In this document: piece by piece, positions 62,648-64,000 of the stretch | Layout: every line of letters starts with the position of its first letter | Position numbering within the stretch: the stretch's first letter is position 1 | Origin: Marinisporobacter sp. | GTDB lineage: Bacteria > Bacillota > Clostridia > Peptostreptococcales > Thermotaleaceae | Direction of reading: 5' to 3' | Length of the DNA stretch: 64,000 nt | NCBI GenBank assembly: GCA_025210395.1 | Contig: JAOARV010000003.1 | Span: 1-64,000, forward strand | Made by a program: the position numbers and the translations under genes | The notes under the pieces: generated by a model | Database searches by the model: none | What the model was told of the DNA's origin: nothing | What the model saw: the letters and a program-made list of their open reading frames with translations, nothing else

Positions 62648-64000
62648 ATGTTAAACAAATTGATCATAGAAGATGTATTATATAGTGCTTTATCTACAGG
62701 TGGAGATTTTGCTGAAGTATTTGTAGAGGATAAATTTAATACAGCCCTTAATATGGTAGGAGGTAAAATTGAAAACGCCATATCAGGGAGGGATTATGGT
62801 GTAGGGATTAGAATATTTTATGGAACAAATAGTATTTATGCTTATACAAATGACTCCTCTAAAGAAAACTTAATAAAAGTAGCGAAAGAAGCAGCTAGAG
62901 CAGTTGGTTCTATAAAAAAAGATATAACCATAAATTTAATGAAAAATTTTATAAACAATAGCCATTTGATTCAACAATATCCAATAGATATTCATAAATC
63001 TAAAAAGGTAGAGCTTATGAAAAAAGCTAATTATGGTGCAAAAGAATATGACAATATTATTTCTCAAGTGAAAGTAAGATATATGGATGAAGATCAAAAG
63101 GTACTTATAGCCAATTCAGAAGGACTATTTGTTCAAGATAGACGAGTAAGAACTAGAACAGCAATCAATGCAGTGGCTTCTAAAGATGGTGAGATGCAAT
63201 CAGGAAATTGTGCACCAGGGGCTCATATGGGATTTGAGTTTTATGAAAAAATAAATATTGAGGATTGTGCGAAGGAAGCTGCAAGGATTGCAAAAACAAT
63301 GGTAAATGCACAATATTGTCCTAGTGGAAAAATGCCTGTAGTAATAGACAATGGTTTTGGTGGAGTATTATTTCATGAAGCTTGTGGTCATGGACTAGAA
63401 GCAACATCCGTTGCCAAAGGAACATCTGTATTTGCAGGAAAAATAGGTCGAAAAATTGCATCAGATGTAGTAACAGCTATAGATGATGGAACCATTTTAA
63501 ATGCATGGGGTTCTCAAAATATAGATGATGAAGGAATAGCCATGAGGAAAAATGTACTGATTGAAAATGGAATCCTAAAGGGCTATATGATAGATCAACT
63601 AAATGGAATAAAAATGGGTATGAAAAGTACGGGTTCAGGGAGAAGACAATCTTATAAGTATGCGCCTACATCAAGAATGACAAATACATATATACAAAAT
63701 GGAAAATCTACCTTTAAAGAAATCATAGAGGGAACAGAATATGGATTATACGCTAAAAAAATGGGAGGCGGTTCTGTTAATCCAGCCACAGGAGATTTTA
63801 ACTTTGCAGTGATGGAAGGGTATATCATAAGAAATGGAAAGATCTGTGAACCCGTAAGAGGAGCAACATTAATAGGCAATGGACCTGAAACGTTAAAGAA
63901 AATAGATAGGGTAGGAAATAACTTAGCACATGGGCAAGGTATGTGTGGTTCCTCTAGTGGTTCTATACCTGTAAATGTAGGGCAACCTGTAATAAGAGTT
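62648..64000 (+). CDS. tldD: TldD-family metalloprotease, partial (runs off the window)
   Basis: The first 451 codons are open to the end of the window. HEACGH at residues 243-248 is the HExxxH zinc motif of TldD, the catalytic partner of TldE/PmbA, which degrades peptides and matures some modified peptides. GDYGVGIRIF-like and MGGGSVNPATGDFNFAV segments fit the family. ATG 62648 has AAAGGAGG upstream. Almost complete for the family (about 460-480 residues). Whether tldE follows cannot be seen. Confidence 0.92.
   Translation, partial: MLNKLIIEDVLYSALSTGGDFAEVFVEDKFNTALNMVGGKIENAISGRDYGVGIRIFYGTNSIYAYTNDSSKENLIKVAKEAARAVGSIKKDITINLMKNFINNSHLIQQYPIDIHKSKKVELMKKANYGAKEYDNIISQVKVRYMDEDQKVLIANSEGLFVQDRRVRTRTAINAVASKDGEMQSGNCAPGAHMGFEFYEKINIEDCAKEAARIAKTMVNAQYCPSGKMPVVIDNGFGGVLFHEACGHGLEATSVAKGTSVFAGKIGRKIASDVVTAIDDGTILNAWGSQNIDDEGIAMRKNVLIENGILKGYMIDQLNGIKMGMKSTGSGRRQSYKYAPTSRMTNTYIQNGKSTFKEIIEGTEYGLYAKKMGGGSVNPATGDFNFAVMEGYIIRNGKICEPVRGATLIGNGPETLKKIDRVGNNLAHGQGMCGSSSGSIPVNVGQPVIRV

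Overview
The window is about 64 kb of AT-rich, gene-dense DNA from an endospore-forming, probably strictly anaerobic Clostridia-type Firmicute. The evidence is the spoIIA operon (anti-sigma F antagonist, anti-sigma F, sigma F), a complete spoVA operon, an H-type small acid-soluble spore protein, a superoxide reductase (desulfoferrodoxin), many TTG/GTG starts behind strong AGGAGG ribosome binding sites, and PyrR, BglG-type and T-box-like RNA control. The genus cannot be fixed from the sequence alone. No phage, insertion sequence, CRISPR array or rRNA gene was seen.

Layout. 1-890: a tRNA array whose units are duplicated (Trp-Pro-Ile-CAT), with Ser and Phe; one copy is a Met/Ile2-Ser chimera that cannot form an acceptor stem. 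920-6520: YprB-like nuclease, zinc-ribbon protein, asparaginase, then the cysteine desulfurase/ThiI pair for tRNA 4-thiouridine. 6600-13660: spoIIA (sigma H-type promoter) followed by spoVA (sigma F/G-type promoter), the latter with two extra small proteins. 13680-19180: class A penicillin-binding protein, two hypotheticals and a uracil permease behind two tandem PyrR elements. 19220-24180: a YdjM-like membrane protein with LexA boxes, an unknown protein plus phosphoesterase pair, superoxide reductase, a 43-residue protein, and an ABC-class ATPase. 24500-30120: SfsA, EamA transporter, staygreen-family protein, and a LacI-regulator/deoC/pdp deoxynucleoside module with two matching operators. 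30270-39450: speD with a long leader, ClpE-like chaperone, M15 lipoprotein peptidase, ilvE, SulP transporter, an EamA transporter behind a stripped-down T-box-like leader, and sspH. 39640-46260: a MoxR/DUF58/DUF4129/DUF4350 membrane-associated operon with SpoIIM-like and RDD neighbours. 46270-49590: a possible light/UV module. 49650-57690: VCBS-type protein, patatin, pentapeptide protein, then a GlcT-like antiterminator controlling nagE-nagA-nagB-EIIA through two RAT/terminator switches. 58060-64000: SLH-anchored S15 peptidase, chemotaxis receptor, and the start of a TldD-like protease.

The most interesting region is 46270-49590. A protein there joins an XRE helix-turn-helix to a B12-binding domain carrying the Wx9EH and ExHxxG signatures of CarH-type adenosylcobalamin photoreceptors. 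It is followed by a UV damage endonuclease (UvsE) and a DUF523-DUF1722 (YbgA-type) protein, a family often found beside photolyase. A perfect palindrome covers the -35 of the uvsE promoter, and a partial copy lies in the regulator's own promoter. This suggests a B12-based light sensor driving UV repair in an anaerobic spore former. Other notable points are the T-box-like leader lacking Stem I and a normal tRNA-end-binding bulge, the double PyrR switch, the LexA-YdjM link, and the chimeric tRNA.
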